Assembly (NCBI GenBank): GCA_945910005.1
Contig: OX246740.1
Coordinates: 736,917 to 800,916, forward strand
Source of the DNA: Isoperla grammatica
Lineage: Eukaryota; Arthropoda; Insecta; Plecoptera; Perlodidae
Reading direction: 5' to 3'
Length of the DNA: 64,000 bases
Shown: piece by piece, positions 1 to 12,414 of the stretch
Layout of the letters: each line of letters opens with the position of its first letter
Position numbering within the stretch: the stretch's first letter is position 1
Translations under genes and position numbers: made by a program
The notes under the pieces: generated by a model
The model's database searches: none
What the model was told of the DNA's origin: nothing
What the model saw: only the letters and a program-made list of their open reading frames with translations

Positions 1-33
1 TCATTAGAACCCAAACCTACCCTGATGAAGATG

Positions 34-405
34 CGTTAAGAGGAAGGACTACTCGCCAATATTAAAACCCGCGAAATTAACGTATTTTCGTCATATCTCA
101 ATAACGCCACACAATATCGAAAAAGTGTCAACTACGCATATTTTGGATTCGTGAGAGCTCAATACCATATGAAAAAGATTCCGTGGATTGTAGTAATTAT
201 AGTTGTGATTTCAAATTAACTTGTGAATTAATTAAATTCGAAATAATAATTATAATTAGTCCAAACTAGTAAATCTTTTTCATATGGTATTGAGCTCTCC
301 CGAATCGAAAATATGCGTAGTTGTCACTTTTTCGATATTGTGTGGCGTTATTGAGATATGACGAAAATACGTTAATTTCGCGGGGTTTAATATTGGCGAG
401 TATGA
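34..405. mobile_element. Foldback MITE, family 1, copy A
   Basis: The left arm (about 34-170) reappears as its reverse complement at about 275-405, around an AT-rich centre. A second copy with the same arms lies at 48441-48827, which shows that this is a dispersed element. No protein is encoded; the open frame at 280-525 is arm sequence. The arm begins with TTAAGAGGAAGGACTAC. Confidence 0.8.
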
Positions 406-1344
406 CACCTCGTTCGCGTCGATGAAACTAAAGCGACCCCAACTACCAACCTTGTTCTCGTGCCTCGTGCATTGTAGTGATACTATGAGCTCGTCTGTTG
501 GTAGGCTAATTGTCTGTGTGTGCACTGCAATGCAATGTATGACAGTGCATCTAGTGCGGTGAATACCGTTGAAATAGACCGCGTGGAGCGACCATCTCTT
601 CTGTGATTTTTCAAGGTTGCCTTACTTCTTACTGCGGGCCCATTATACCCTTGTTTTGGTCGTACGTAAGGGTGGAGATATGGTCGTACTCGTCATATGT
701 TCTTGATACATGAATACACAAACAGGGTCTATTGTAATATTGTACAGACTGTACTGACATGTGTGTGCAGACTCCTTGGCTCACAGGTGCATTTCCCCCC
801 TCACCCCCCCTTGTATCAATATCTCCCCCTCCACTCAGCTCGGCAGTCCATCAGTGACTCCCCCCCTCCCCCCTGGTGCGGTGGTGTCGCATTACAGGGG
901 AGGGGGCGCAAGGTGTGAATCATACTATGTCAATACGCCATCCACCCCTAATTTGTAAAGTCTAGGGGATGCGTGAGAAGTCAGCCGTGTGTTGGGGGGG
1001 TGGGTGAATGTCTTCAAGACGCGAGGGTGAAAGGAATTTCTATCGCTTTGCAAAGTTGTCAGTTGTTGTGGGTAGGTATTCATGTAAGTGCGTCTTGAAG
1101 CTGTTCACATGTGAAGGTTTCTGGTGGTGTTGCTTCATCTGAAGTTGTTGTGCGGCTTCGACCACCTTTCTGTCACCTTCGCCCCTGTAATCTTTGTGAT
1201 AAACAGTCATTGCTCCTTGCTCGCAATATAGAATACCTGTTTTAGGGTGCATAGCAGCACATAATTAATCATACACTTCGAGTGCGTTATCTGTGATACC
1301 AGCTTTAGTTATCTGATGTGCTCTCTCCTTCAGGCGACTTAGCT
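406..1344. other. No gene seen
   Basis: This is unique-looking sequence with short C-rich tracts around 795-895. The short open frames have no recognisable domain, and I see no repeat family that recurs elsewhere in the window. Confidence 0.5.
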
Positions 1345-1532
1345 GGGTATATTGGGGTGTTCGGAAAGTTGGAAAGGAATGTCTCAAGATTATTAGTAGA
1401 ACAATTGCAGAATCACCCTATTATAACTGAGGAAACATTTGGAAAATAGGATAGCCAGTTCTCGGAATCGAACCAGTGACCTCCCGAATTAGAGTCTTGT
1501 GTCTTATCGCTGAGCTAACTCTATCGATGTTA
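1345..1532 (-). mobile_element. SINE family B, diverged partial copy
   Basis: The right end carries a tRNA-like head read on the minus strand, with the B-box region near 1456-1475 and the A-box region near 1505-1520. It matches the better preserved copies at 17195-17266 and 30236-30306. The GGAAAGGAATGTC stretch near 1369 matches the SINE body. It is too diverged and lacks the cloverleaf ends needed for a functional tRNA. Confidence 0.6.
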
Positions 1533-1595
1533 GTCATAGTTTACTCTTGTTCCTATTTACCTATTTTATTTCAATTTTGTGTTCATTTGATTACA

Positions 1596-1596
<1 letters not shown>

Positions 1597-1648
<52 letters not shown>
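1597..1648. repeat. (CT)n microsatellite
   Basis: This is an uninterrupted CT dinucleotide run. It abuts the 5' truncation point of the LINE fragment that follows. Confidence 0.95.
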
Positions 1649-1650
<2 letters not shown>

Positions 1651-1651
<1 letters not shown>

Positions 1652-2448
1652 TAAACCCCGATAAATCACAAACAATTATTTTAGGTTACCACAAACTGCT
1701 AGCAAAACTAAACCTACCAGATGTCGACAGTGTATCTTTAAATGGCAACACAATACCTTTTCAACACCACGTTAGAAACTTAGGACTCTTAATGACGCAA
1801 GACCTGACCTGGACAGAACACGTAAAACACGTGTGTCAAAAGACGTATGCTGCGTTACATTCTTTAAACAGACTTAAAAACTTCCTCCCGACTAAACTTA
1901 AGACAATGCTAGTACAATCCCTCATCATACCTCACTTCGACTACTGCGACGTTGTATATAATGACTTAAGTGAAGACCTCTCTATTCGCCTCCAAAGGGC
2001 TCAAAATTCGTGTGTCAGATTTATTTTGGGAATACGAAAATCTGATCACATAACTCCAGGTTATAAAAAACTCGGTTGGTCTCGCCTAAAGGACCGTCGC
2101 AATCTTCACTCTGTCTGTCTTGTTCACCGACTACTTTCAACATCTTCACCCTCCTACCTCGCTTCTAACTTTCAGTTTCTTCACTCAAATCATAATTTTA
2201 ATACAAGGTCTCGATCTGGTACACAACTTACATTTCCTGTCCACAGAACAAGTCTTCTTGGACAATCTTTTACTATTCACGCTATTCGAACTTGGAATGC
2301 TCTCCCGACCGACATAAGAGACGTGTACCAAAACCACTTCTTCGCCTTTAAGAGTGCCACTACGTCGTACTATCTAAATCAAATAAATAATGAAGACGAT
2401 GGCAGCAGCCGTGACGGTTCAATTCGTACAAACGCTAAATTGAGTTAA
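1651..2448 (+). pseudogene. Reverse transcriptase C-terminal fragment (LINE ORF2-like)
   Basis: The frame is open upstream of the first ATG (1792), back through 1651 to the CT repeat, where it reads INPDKSQ, a typical post-palm motif of LINE reverse transcriptases. Downstream come the thumb-region signature IPHFDYCDVVY, then RLQRAQN, and the C-terminal segment ending in a hydrophobic WNALP stretch, all characteristic of Jockey/CR1-type ORF2 C-termini. The catalytic palm with the YADD box and the N-terminal endonuclease are missing, so the copy is dead on arrival although its 265-codon frame is unbroken. The lack of stops suggests a fairly recent insertion. It is not a host gene. Confidence 0.85.
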
Positions 2449-2866
2449 TGTGTTTGGAAACTGAATCCCATTGTTTCTTTCTTTCTTTCTTTTGTTATTT
2501 CTTTATTTTTAAAATTAATGTATGAATGCAATGAATGAATGAGTTTAAAATAATATATAAAATATTAATAATTCCCTATCTCGTGATTTTTTCGTGAAAT
2601 TTAATTCTTTTTTGTTTTTAAAATTATTTTATTTGAAATCATAACAATTGGACATGAATTGTGTATCTTACATCTTGTATTTTGTATTTTGTATTGTGTA
2701 TTTTGTATTATGTATTTTGTATTTTGTATTTAATTTTTGTATTCTTCATTATGAATTTTGTTTCTTGTATTTTTATAACTATATAGCATGGTTTGATGGA
2801 AGATAAGGCCTCACTGGCCTTAATCCCGCCATAAATAAAAAGACCTTAATCAATCAATCAATCAAT
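1651..2866 (+). mobile_element. 5'-truncated non-LTR retrotransposon (LINE) fragment
   Basis: The fragment comprises the end of a reverse transcriptase ORF (1651-2448), an AT-rich 3' UTR with TTTGTATT repeats (about 2670-2740), a 7-bp stem-loop (2804-2810 with 2816-2822) and a terminal (TCAA)n tail at about 2847-2866. Such 3' hairpins and short-repeat tails are typical of LINEs. The 5' junction falls in a CT microsatellite, as expected from abortive reverse transcription. The clade is probably Jockey/CR1-like, but I cannot fix it. Confidence 0.8.
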
Positions 2867-4179
2867 CTCTCTCTTCGCACGCTTCATCTCTTTTCTAAGT
2901 CTTGAGACAAGTTTTATGTTTTCCCCAGATTAATCAAATATTAAAACCAAAGTCCATGTACTCAATTTCCTCGACAGCATTTGAGAATACAGAAAAGTTA
3001 TGCTTTAAATAATTAAACGGTTATTAATCAAAATAAATAATTGATTGGTCATATCCGGCCCCCCCCCCCCCCCCCCCACTTTCTCCTGCTCGGGGCCAGA
3101 GTGAGCTCGCCAACTTTTTACTGAGTCTAACGAGTTTTGGATTTTAAATATTAATCCACAGTCGAGGCCGAAACTTTGCGCTCTTGAGATTTAGTTAGGG
3201 CGGGACTCGAAGGTAATTAAACTAGGATTACTTGAGATGGAATCAGGTACGTCTTCCTATTCGTCCAGACAGACTGAGCCTAATTGTTGACAATTGTTGA
3301 ATAACATAAGTGATGTGTGACTTGTATTTTCTTTTTAAAACACGCTAGAAATATGTAAATTAGGTTTTTGTTCTAATTTAACAAACCCATTAAGGTTGTC
3401 TATCGCTTACATAGTTTTGTATGCTCTTGTTTTTTGTTTTGTTTTAAAACTCCGCCGTTTAGCTTTCTATTCCTGCTCTGATAATAACTGAACACAGTGT
3501 CAGATATATTTGGTGTTAAATTGTTTGGTTTTAAATTGTTATTCTCTATAGGCTAATAAAGTTACATTAAGCTTAATAAAATTAGCCATATGACCGAGTT
3601 TTTTCGAACAAACATTGCTTATGCAACAATCAAAGAAATAACAACAATGAAGTTGCGTAGTAACAGATTGTTTGTGTGATATTATAGCTATCTCAATTAA
3701 CAATTTGTAACTAATGCTATCTATATGTAAAGTCACACCACACTTCTAAACCATGTACGGCTCGTTTCCAAGATGGCGGCGGATACGTATCACGTGCTTT
3801 CCATGTCACGTGCTTTACGTGGCGCGTGTTTACGACGTGCTTCGAACCGAAAGTCATCGCGAATGTATAGGATTTTAAATTTTACTGTTTCGAATGAGTA
3901 GGTTTACCGATAACGTTGTATTTGTTGTATTTGTGTACTGCTTATAAAAACATTCAAATGAGTGTTTTCGCTGGTATGTCCACTATTTCATATTTTTTTA
4001 AATTAAAAATAGGAATAACTTAAAGTCTAAACGACTCAAGAATGAAATTTCCTACTAAGGAGTAAAATTGCTTTTATGATTTGTGTTTAATATTTGTTTT
4101 TAACCCGTAACGAACGTTTACAAACCTGTTGATTGAAATTAAAATTACGTATTCATAAAGAACAAGAATACTTTTCACT
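2867..4179. other. No gene seen; AT-rich unique sequence
   Basis: There is a pure C tract at about 3059-3078 and otherwise AT-rich sequence with short, featureless open frames. The region around 3735-3850 is locally CpG-richer (CACGTG-type motifs), but I could find no coding signal next to it. Confidence 0.45.
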
Positions 4180-4608
4180 AAATAAATAAATAAATAAATA
4201 CATAAATTCACATTTAGAGTCTACCCACTCAGTAGTCAGTAACTAAACTGATTTGCAGTGGGGGACTTTAATTTAAAGTGACTAAACCAACCCTGTAGGC
4301 TCCGAACACCATCGACGAGTGAGCGATAACCAATCAAAGATCGATATTTCAAATATGAACGATATGAATCAGTGATTGGACAGTGCGAACACCTGCGGAC
4401 AAATGCCAGAATCAACAAGGCCGATTCAGAACAACTTTGAATTTATTGAGTGCTTCGTTGCTAGGACGACTCCAAAGTCACCGTTTACTTATTCCTAAGC
4501 CAAGAAGTAATGGAAATGAATCCACATTAGAAGTTAAAAAACTTCTGCCTGAACCGGGATTTGAATCCGGGACCTCCTGCATTGGAATCAGGGATGCTAA
4601 CCACCTAG
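4180..4608 (-). mobile_element. SINE family A
   Basis: This near full-length copy reads on the minus strand: an (AAAT)n tail at 4180-4207, then the body, then a tRNA-like head near 4550-4608 with the B box on the minus strand (GGATTTGAATCC). The same body recurs at 10088, 12415, 24182, 29265 and 33957. The open frames in it (for example 4383-4643) are SINE sequence and not genes. Confidence 0.85.
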
Positions 4609-6584
4609 AAATATATTGTGTCGTTAGTCCTCCAAAGGGGTGACGTGTGCGTTAGTTCAGCGCCGGACTGTCGGGCCTCCCTTACTACTGCGGCCTGCCT
4701 CGAGGCGACCTGGGATTAGGGCCGCATTAGCCGCCTCACCTTTTAAACCAGCTATTAACTAATAGGAAAATCTTGGTGATAAAAAGCCCGTGACCCCCGG
4801 TTCGAAAGCTTTTAGGCAAAGCTCGGCAAAGCTATTACCCCGGCCGTAACGTCGGGCTTTGATTATTGTTGGGGAAAGTTTACGGGCAAAACACAACACA
4901 GACGCGGGATCGATCCTAACTTAGTTATTTGGGTCTGTGATGTCGTTGCTGTTATACCCACGATAAATATCTTCCTTGGTGACTTCTTTGGACGGCGTAA
5001 GCGCGGAAACCTGCCTAACAGGGAAATGCATTACACTCACTCACTCCCACACAAAACAAGGTGAATTACATTTCAATTCAATTGTCTACAGTATTTTTAT
5101 TCCTGTTTTAACATAAAATTCGTGTTAAAAATCAAACAAACTATTAACAAGCTTTTGTCGCAAACAGAAATCACTAAACATCGATGTTTAGAAAGTTAAA
5201 TTCGAGTATTTCTTTCTACCTGGTTCCATAGGAAGTAAAAGGTCCATGGGTCGATCTCCAATTTGGGTTGAGCTTTTGTTGTATGTGTGAATGTGTCTTT
5301 AAATTATGCAAACATGCAAGCGTTGACTTTTGAACTGTCGTAGCAACGATCATTATCTTGTAACAAAGACAGAAATGTATACATATACAAGTGCAATAGT
5401 GGGTAATCTTTTGGGCTCGAAAACCCACTCACCGAGACGTAAAGACACATGTACGCACTCGACGATAGGTGAGCTGCACACGCATGAGCAGACACGCACG
5501 CACGCACGCACGCACGGTTGTGCACTGGCGATTAATACGTTAAACGCGATAATTCATTTTAATCCCTTGTTTGATAATTCATTGTGTGTTAAGATTGATG
5601 GTCTTGAAGTCATTAGCCCAAGACGTGCAAACACCCCTACCCCTCACCGACCTCTGCATGGGGTCATTTACATGCGACCCCCCCCTCCCCCCACACACAC
5701 TAGTCAACGCTGAGGCTCGCCATGGTCTTGAGGGCTTATTCCTGCTTGCAGGGTACAAGGTCCAGAATTCTTAGATGCCCCTTTTTCTTTTTTTACTTTT
5801 GAAATTGACTTTAATCTACCGATATTTCATTGTTGTACTCGTAAACTGTGACTTTCGAGCCTTGTAATATTACAGCAACGAAGCGCAATGTCCTCTACTG
5901 AAAATAAGTTCTTGTAAATTAGTGCAAGTAGACAATAAATAACATATTTATTAAAACTTGTCACCTTCAGAGAAGCATGATCCTTTGATATTATTTCCTT
6001 GATTGATATTTGTTTAATGGTCTTCATGTATTATCAGGAAACTAATTTTCAGTCTTGATTTCTAAATGATTATCTCTGGGTAAAATGGTTTAAAAGCCTT
6101 GACAACAAGTTGATGTACACAAGTAGTTTCGAAGTAAGCAGATCAGATAACTTTAAATAAATCGTGAAGTTCGTAAACAGTTAGCGCGTGCATAATACAT
6201 TTGAAACGCTGACGTCAGCATAATCACTCGTTATGCAGCTGACACAAGTTTGCTGCACATTATGGCGTCGCTTATCGCACGGTTTGTAGTTAGCTTTACA
6301 GTCACATCAGCACAACCTATCTGGGGAGTTTTATTCCATTAAGTAATTACTCTGTGTGCAGTAATGACACCATTACGTCAGAGTTATGTGGAATTTATTT
6401 CCATCCTTATTGTGCTCACGATGTAGTTTTAACAGTCCCGCTATGAGTTATTTACAAGCGGTAGTCACGCCACGTGGAATGTATCCAGACGGGAACCGAA
6501 CAGATGGTCCTCAACTTGGGAGCATGACTGAGTGCAACTCAACAGATAGACATGTGATCCCCCAACAGCCGTGGCATAAGAAGG
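4609..6584. other. No gene seen; mixed low-copy sequence
   Basis: The stretch holds a (CACG)n run at 5493-5515 and C-rich tracts near 5675. A segment at about 4650-4745 resembles motifs (GGGCC, GAGGCGAC) also seen at 17555-17650 and 18040-18150, so it is probably an old repeat. The 127-codon frame at 5330-5713 runs through the CACG repeat and has no recognisable domain. Confidence 0.4.
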
Positions 6585-6955
6585 GAGTATTCACGTGACG
6601 TCACATCGGCCATATTGGAGGCCACCTATAGTACTATTTCAAGTTTCATTTAGCTGTCAAAATAAAATGAATAATATTGTTTACGGGGAAATATGACAAA
6701 TAAAACACGTATATCCCCCGATAAAGTGTACGAAAATAATTATTGTATGCTTTTGTAAACGATTAAAAGAGTAATCGAGACAAAAGAGTTTGTTTATGTT
6801 GATTTTAAGTAATAATAGCAAACCAAAGTTGCAAACAGTTGAATTTGCATCAAAAAAAGCAGATGTCAGCTGAAACATAGTAACAATGAACTACCAATCA
6901 CATGACATTGTGGCCTCCAATGTGGCCACCATGCGCAAAACGTGAATACACCCTA
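6585..6955. mobile_element. MITE related to family 6
   Basis: The left end reads GGGAGTATTCACGTGACGTC and the right end, inverted, reads AAAACGTGAATACACCC. The subterminal GGCCATATTGGAGGCCAC is mirrored by GTGGCCTCCAATGTGGCCAC near 6910-6929. It carries the palindrome TGACGTCA near the left end, as do family 6 copies. It is non-coding. Confidence 0.6.
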
Positions 6956-7139
6956 TATACCTCAGATCCTGCACGCACGCTGCTTCAAGGATAACCGACG
7001 GATTCCTGACGTTCGTTTACACGTTCGTAAAGGCGGTCATCCGCTTAGTAAGCGCTAATGAGGTTAGGTTGGGCCTAGAAGTCTGGTCAAGAACGCTCCT
7101 CCCCCTCGCATGGGCGGATCCGGCGGGGGATTAATGGAA

Positions 7140-7465
7140 TTCATAGTTCCCACGTGACGTCACAGCGGCCATGATTGCGACACAATTGATGATGACCAAT
7201 CGTAGATAATTAGCAAATACTATTCAAATTCGATAAAAAGCCTAATTTAGAATTTAAAAAGTAAGCATAAGTAATAAAACAGTTAAAAATTACGACACAT
7301 ACCAGTTTTATTAAAAAAAAAAAAAAAACGCTGAATTTTAAAGAACTAAGAATTTCTGTGTTCTACCACAACAGCCTTCAATTGTTTCTCCATGGCAACG
7401 TCAAAGTTTTATCACAAATGTGGCCGCCACGCGCAAAGATGTGACGTACACGTGCAACCTATGAA
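7140..7465. mobile_element. MITE family 6, copy 1
   Basis: The element starts TTCATAGTTCCCACGTGACG and ends GTGCAACCTATGAA. A second copy of about 322 bp, closely similar throughout, is at 13329-13650. The interior is AT-rich with an A tract and no ORF. Confidence 0.75.
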
Positions 7466-7909
7466 TTGGACATTCCTTGAGACAGATAATTGTCAAGGGC
7501 AGTCAAGAAAAGGCGAGTCGAGACAGCCGTAGTTTACTCATATCTGGATAGGTCGGAGTAACAGAAACATGAAACAAATATTTGAAAGATCAAAAGACGT
7601 ACGGGAAACCTTGTATGAAAATGGAAGAAAGGTGGATACTCTTTCTTCGTAACTTCCTTGCTTTCTTCCTAAGTTCTTTGAAGTACTTTATCATTTGTCA
7701 CTCCATCTTTTCAAGTATGTACAACATTTAACCGTAACCCCACATCGTAATATTTCCTTTACCTACCCTCTTTCATCATCCCCTACCCTTTGCTCAGTAT
7801 TTCCTTTCAAAGATTGCTCTAAAACCATCTCTTTTCTACTTTTCCATTCAAGATCTATCCAAGATTTCTCTCCGTTGAACCATTGATGAACTCGAAACAA
7901 ACGCGAGAC
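7466..7909. other. No gene seen
   Basis: Unique sequence between a MITE and a tetranucleotide repeat. The long minus-strand open frame crossing 7763-8197 is a by-product of the CTGT repeat. Confidence 0.5.
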
Positions 7910-7993
<84 letters not shown>

Positions 7994-7994
7994 G

Positions 7995-8075
<81 letters not shown>
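7910..8075. repeat. (CTGT)n microsatellite
   Basis: About 40 tandem CTGT units with a single variant near 7994. The length of the pure tract implies ongoing slippage and a possibly unreliable assembled length. Confidence 0.97.
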
Positions 8076-10087
8076 TCGGTCGTTAAGTCAACATCTTTAA
8101 CAATCCCACGAGATATGACGTAATACGGGCTAAGTGTGAACGCTCCTCGCTGTTTCGAGCGTGCGCCACCAGATGGCGTGCGGCACGCGAACGACACTGG
8201 CGCAATCTATCAACAGAACTAACTACCAACTAATAGGAACAACCCGCTTATCTTTCTGTGGGGGAGAAACAAGACTTTCTCACATTTTCTCGAGTAGTCG
8301 CTATTGTGTGTGTGTGTTTTTGTTTTGTTTTTATACGAGTTAAATGCTGTTTGCACGATAAGTCTTGGCGCTCGCTCATAATAACCGGGTTTCACTTTGA
8401 CTCTTAATGCGAACAATTTCAGCTCAAGTCCACGAGTGGTTTTATCCTTATCGAAACTGTACTACTCCTTAATATATATTTGTATGTGGGATACTTCGTA
8501 ACTTCAACAATATTTCCATATATATAGTAATAATACAGCCGACTGGTTTACGGGCTTCATAAAGTGGTTTCATAACCAAATAGGATTGAGATTGATTCTT
8601 TTGATTTTATCAGTCCGTAGATTAATTAAAAACAGGTCTCCAGTCTTAATATCTCTTCTGTCAGTATTTTCATTTCTACATCGTGGTGGACAAGAGCTAT
8701 ACCGTCAGAAGCGTATGCTTCTGGTAGGACCAACCTATAGCCTAACAGCTCGAGATGAGAAGCCAGACGAAAGGTAGTCCACGTCCTCCCTTTGCCTGTT
8801 CCTCCCAGTTACAACATCCTTCGTATTTCTTCCTGTCCCTCTTCTCCAACATCCCCCCCGACGTCATATTTGATCGAGGTCGTCGTTATACAACTAACAC
8901 AATATCCATCACAACGCATGTCCTGGATCATCTGTTGCGCATGTTCTAAAGTAGGTCTGCCGATATTATTATTTTCCACTTCTTCTCCCGTCAATTTTCT
9001 CGAGTACGTTAAACTTGTACATTAACTAATGAGTAATTCATTACGAGCACGATATAGGACGACGCACCGAGACAATGGACGGTTTGGCCCCCCCCCCCCC
9101 CGCCGTGTAGCCAGCCTTGTTGCAAAGTGTTTGCCCCTTATCTCCCCCTCCCCCCTCCCGCCCCCCAGGGCTAATTTCATCGCGTCTGAACGAATAAATC
9201 CAACTTTTTGTCGCGGCGACATGAAAATTATTTACCACCCGCGAGAGCTCACCTCATTCGCGCGGGAGTTATTCTGATATCCCCCCCCTCCCCCTCCCCC
9301 CCCCCCGCCTGTGTAACTGGACGCTGTCCAGAATCCGCTCTATCAACTCCGGCGTGCACGAACGTTTTGTGTGCGCATTTTTTCTCGGTGTGTTTTTTTT
9401 TTCGCGGGGTTGACGATGAGTTTTTTGACCCTTAATGGGCTCAATTGCTCAAAACAGAATATCTATCAACAACAACAACAACACGGCGCTCAAGTACACT
9501 CGCACACAAAACGGAATGCTAATCAATCACTTTGTGCGGGTACAGTCTGGACTAAAAGTATGTCGCGCTTCGTTAGGGAGGTTCTATTGACCCAGTAGTC
9601 AAGTTGCCATAACGTAACTAGTCTTATGGTAACGAAACAGTCGAGTCTAATACTACCTTCCGAAGAGGTTTTTTTTTTTAACTTTTTTTCCTCATGTTAT
9701 ATATTATGTATTGTCTTTTCGAATTGCCAACCCTTATGCTTTTGTCTTAATTTTATGTTAAAATGTTAAAAGTTATCCACTTGGGACATTTTATGAAGAA
9801 TGTATGTAGTCCTGCTTGTTTATAATTTAATAAATTGTGTTTCTCATTAAAAAAAAAAGTCTAATACTACCAACTTAATTGTCTTCTTCTCTAGCGTCTA
9901 CTATCGTCTCGATTAGCATCGTTGCAGAGACGTTAAACCCCAAATATAACTCATCTCTAGTGTCTACGACTAACGAGGCTGGTTTACTCTGCTAGGCGGG
10001 AGACTTCCTTTACGGATGTGTGAAAGAACGCGAGGAATATGTCGATTTTCGTTGAAACAGCGTGAATGAAAGGGGTGGTAGATAAAG
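8076..10087. other. No gene seen; C-rich tracts and an old repeat
   Basis: The stretch has poly-C tracts at about 9089-9102 and 9280-9307, a (CAA)n at 9469-9482 and an A/T-rich tract at 9668-9690. The segment 9990-10068 matches, inverted, the dispersed repeat R seen at 12066-12310. I recognise no protein domain in either strand. Confidence 0.45.
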
Positions 10088-10506
10088 TGGCTCGTTGGTC
10101 CAGTGGTTGACATCCCTGCTTCCAATGCAGAAGGTCCCGGGTTCAAATCCCGCTTCAGGCAGAAGTTTTTTAACTTCTAATGTGGGTTCAATTCCATCAC
10201 TTCTTGGCTTAGGAATAAGTAAACGGTGACTTTGGAGCCGTCCTAGCAACGAAGCACTCAATAAATTCAAATTTGTTCTGAATCGGCCTTGTTGATTCTG
10301 GCATCCGTCCGCAGGTGTTCGCACTGTCCAATCACTGATTCACGTGTTTCGTATTTGAAATATCGATCTTTGATTGGTTATCGCTCACTCGCCGACGGTG
10401 TTCGGAGCCTACAGGGTTGGTTAAGTCGCTTTAAATTAAAGTCCCCCGCTGTAAATCAGTTTAGTTACTGAGTGGGTAGACTCCAAATGTGAATTTATTT
10501 ATTTAT
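10088..10506 (+). mobile_element. SINE family A, best-preserved tRNA-like head
   Basis: The RNA polymerase III promoter is visible: the A-box-like TGGTCCAGTGG at 10096-10106 and the B box GGTTCAAATCC at 10140-10150. The body is shared with five other copies and the 3' end is a TTTATTTATTTA tail (about 10495-10506). The head is tRNA-derived; the anticodon loop reads TTCCAAT, from which the parent tRNA cannot be fixed. It is not itself a tRNA gene because the acceptor stem is absent. Confidence 0.88.
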
Positions 10507-10880
10507 GGATCCTTTTTACGTATTGTCTTGCGTCCAGTTCGGAAGTTACCCCTGAGCCCGAGCCCGGACCGGGTACCGAACCCCGCACTGTAGCGTGTGT
10601 AAGTCGGCGAGTTCTCCGTCAAAGAGTCGAACCTCGCTCGCAATCAAGATACGACCGGTCGATACGCGACAAGATCGACCTGATAACGTTTGGTCACGAC
10701 CTTAGTCCGACAGTGATATATTTATTTCCTGATCCGCGACCAATAAAGAAAAGAAAAGCTATTTGTAAATAACATGGTTTCCCCTCTAGTTTCAATGACG
10801 TTCTCCGCCGTGGAAACTGAGACTTAGCATGCTGGGTACACTCGCGACCAAAAGCTGTGCAACTACGTACAGTCCCGCAA
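10507..10880. other. No gene seen
   Basis: Unique sequence between a SINE and a MITE, with no domain-bearing frame. Confidence 0.45.
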
Positions 10881-11185
10881 TAGGGCACTAGAACACCAAA
10901 AGACAACAATGAAACGAATGAATTGAATCGATGGACAAACAACAAGCTGTCAAAAAATAATTTCGTCTGATTTTGGAAAACAAAACAAAAAACAAACAAA
11001 TACACATACAAAACTTTCACGTAGTCGTTGTCTATCATTAAAAGTTTTAAATGGCGAGCAGTTACTATTGCTACATTTGTTTTTATTTCTATGGTTGCAA
11101 TTTTATTATTTTGACAGCTGATGGGTTGTCCATCAGTTCAATTCATTTGTTCCATTGTTGTCTTTCGGTGTTGCTAGTGCCCTAT
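10881..11185. mobile_element. MITE family 2, copy 1
   Basis: The ends are inverted repeats of about 70 bp: the left begins TAGGGCACTAG and the right ends CTAGTGCCCTA. The arms include CAAAAGACAACAATGAAAC and its complement. Other full copies are at 21053-21365 and 39419-39725. The open frames at 10694-11038 and 11051-11359 are MITE sequence. Confidence 0.85.
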
Positions 11186-11354
11186 AGTAACCGAGACTTA
11201 GCATGCCGGGTACACTCGCGACCAAAAGCCTGTGCAACTATGTACAGTCCCGCAATAGTAACATCCTCCACTGTTCCATCACTTATTGTAACTGGGTGGG
11301 TAGACTGGAAATACATATTGATGTATTTAACACAGCACGGAATTAATGTTAGAC

Positions 11355-12063
11355 TATAGGGAAGGCTCATAAAAAATAAATATTCCTCAAAGTACCTAAA
11401 AACAGAAGGCCATTATCAAAAAGTACGGGCTATATAATTTTTATATCTGAGAAGTGTATATTTCCAATTCTATTAGCTTTTAAAGTTTGAAATTTGGAAC
11501 TTACCGCTCCGTAATTGAAAAACGGCTCGTGACGTCATAACTCTTGTCAACAACTGCCTCCTTGAAGTATTCTTAATAATATCAAGGATATTAAGTTGGA
11601 CATTTTACAATATCTAGGATGCAGTGACTTTACAACAATGTCTTTTATACCACTGTTTTCTTCAGAAAATACATTTTGATACAGTATTTACCAAAACGTG
11701 TTTAAAATAATGCAATTATATAACATATTGTTGTAAATTAATGTTGAGCAGTGTTCATTTACTAACTAGAAATAAACGTTGATTCAGTTAAAGTCTTATG
11801 AGGGCAATAATCTACTAAATTGTGGGATTTCAGTACTATTTGTATGATATAAAATTATTGTTTCCAGAGTTATGACGTCAGAACCTTATAATCACGAGCA
11901 AGATGGCGCAGGTCCGTTTCTGAGCGTGTTTTGACAGCAATATCTTTGACTTGCTGTTAAAGCGATGTTAATGCACCTTTCGAGCCGAAACCAATTAGTT
12001 CCCGTTTATTTTAACTTGAGGTAACCAGTAAGCAAATAAAAAAAATGTGTGAGCCTTCCCTAT
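11355..12063 (+). mobile_element. Non-autonomous DNA transposon family 4 (~0.7 kb), intact copy
   Basis: The termini are inverted: ATAGGGAAGGCTC on the left and GAGCCTTCCCTAT on the right. The same sequence in reverse orientation lies at 33627-35415, where other elements interrupt it, so this copy shows the uninterrupted state. Two TGACGTCA palindromes lie subterminally (about 11531 and 11874). There is no transposase ORF. Confidence 0.85.
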
Positions 12064-12065
12064 TC

Positions 12066-12310
12066 TCCAACGTAACTTGTCTCTTACCAAACTCAGATCC
12101 TTATCTGTCACTATTTACATTCACGCTGTCTCAACGAAAACCTTCATATTCCTGGCGTTCTTTCACACATTCGTAAAGACAGACAACTTCCGCTTAGTAG
12201 ATTGGAAAGTTTTATTTCTCACGCCCACTGTGTTGAGAATTTCCTCGTTTCCAACCCAAGTTAGTAAATAATCTCGAATGAATCTGTTTCTAATAGGGAT
12301 TAGGAAACTG
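12066..12310 (+). repeat. Dispersed repeat R, copy
   Basis: Segments such as TTCGTAAAGACAGAC, CCGCTTAGTAG and CACGCCCACTGTGTT are shared, in the same order, with 14645-14840 and 18590-18800, and in part with 6955-7085 and 9990-10068 (inverted). It is a diverged interspersed repeat of unknown class. Confidence 0.6.
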
Positions 12311-12414
12311 TATTGGATTCAGCTGTTTCGTCAGCATAAGATTTGTTACGTTGCGGCAACTTTATATCAGTCACATTTGAAGAACGTCTCACATCATTGT
12401 CAAGTGAAAATGTT

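Noticed and set aside
7763..8197. 144- and 67-codon frames rich in Asp-Arg-Gln-Thr and Cys-Leu-Ser-Val
   Set aside because: Products of the (CTGT)n repeat on either strand.
10088..10160. Possible tRNA gene
   Set aside because: A and B boxes are present but there is no acceptor stem or plausible cloverleaf end; it continues into a repeated SINE body found in other copies.
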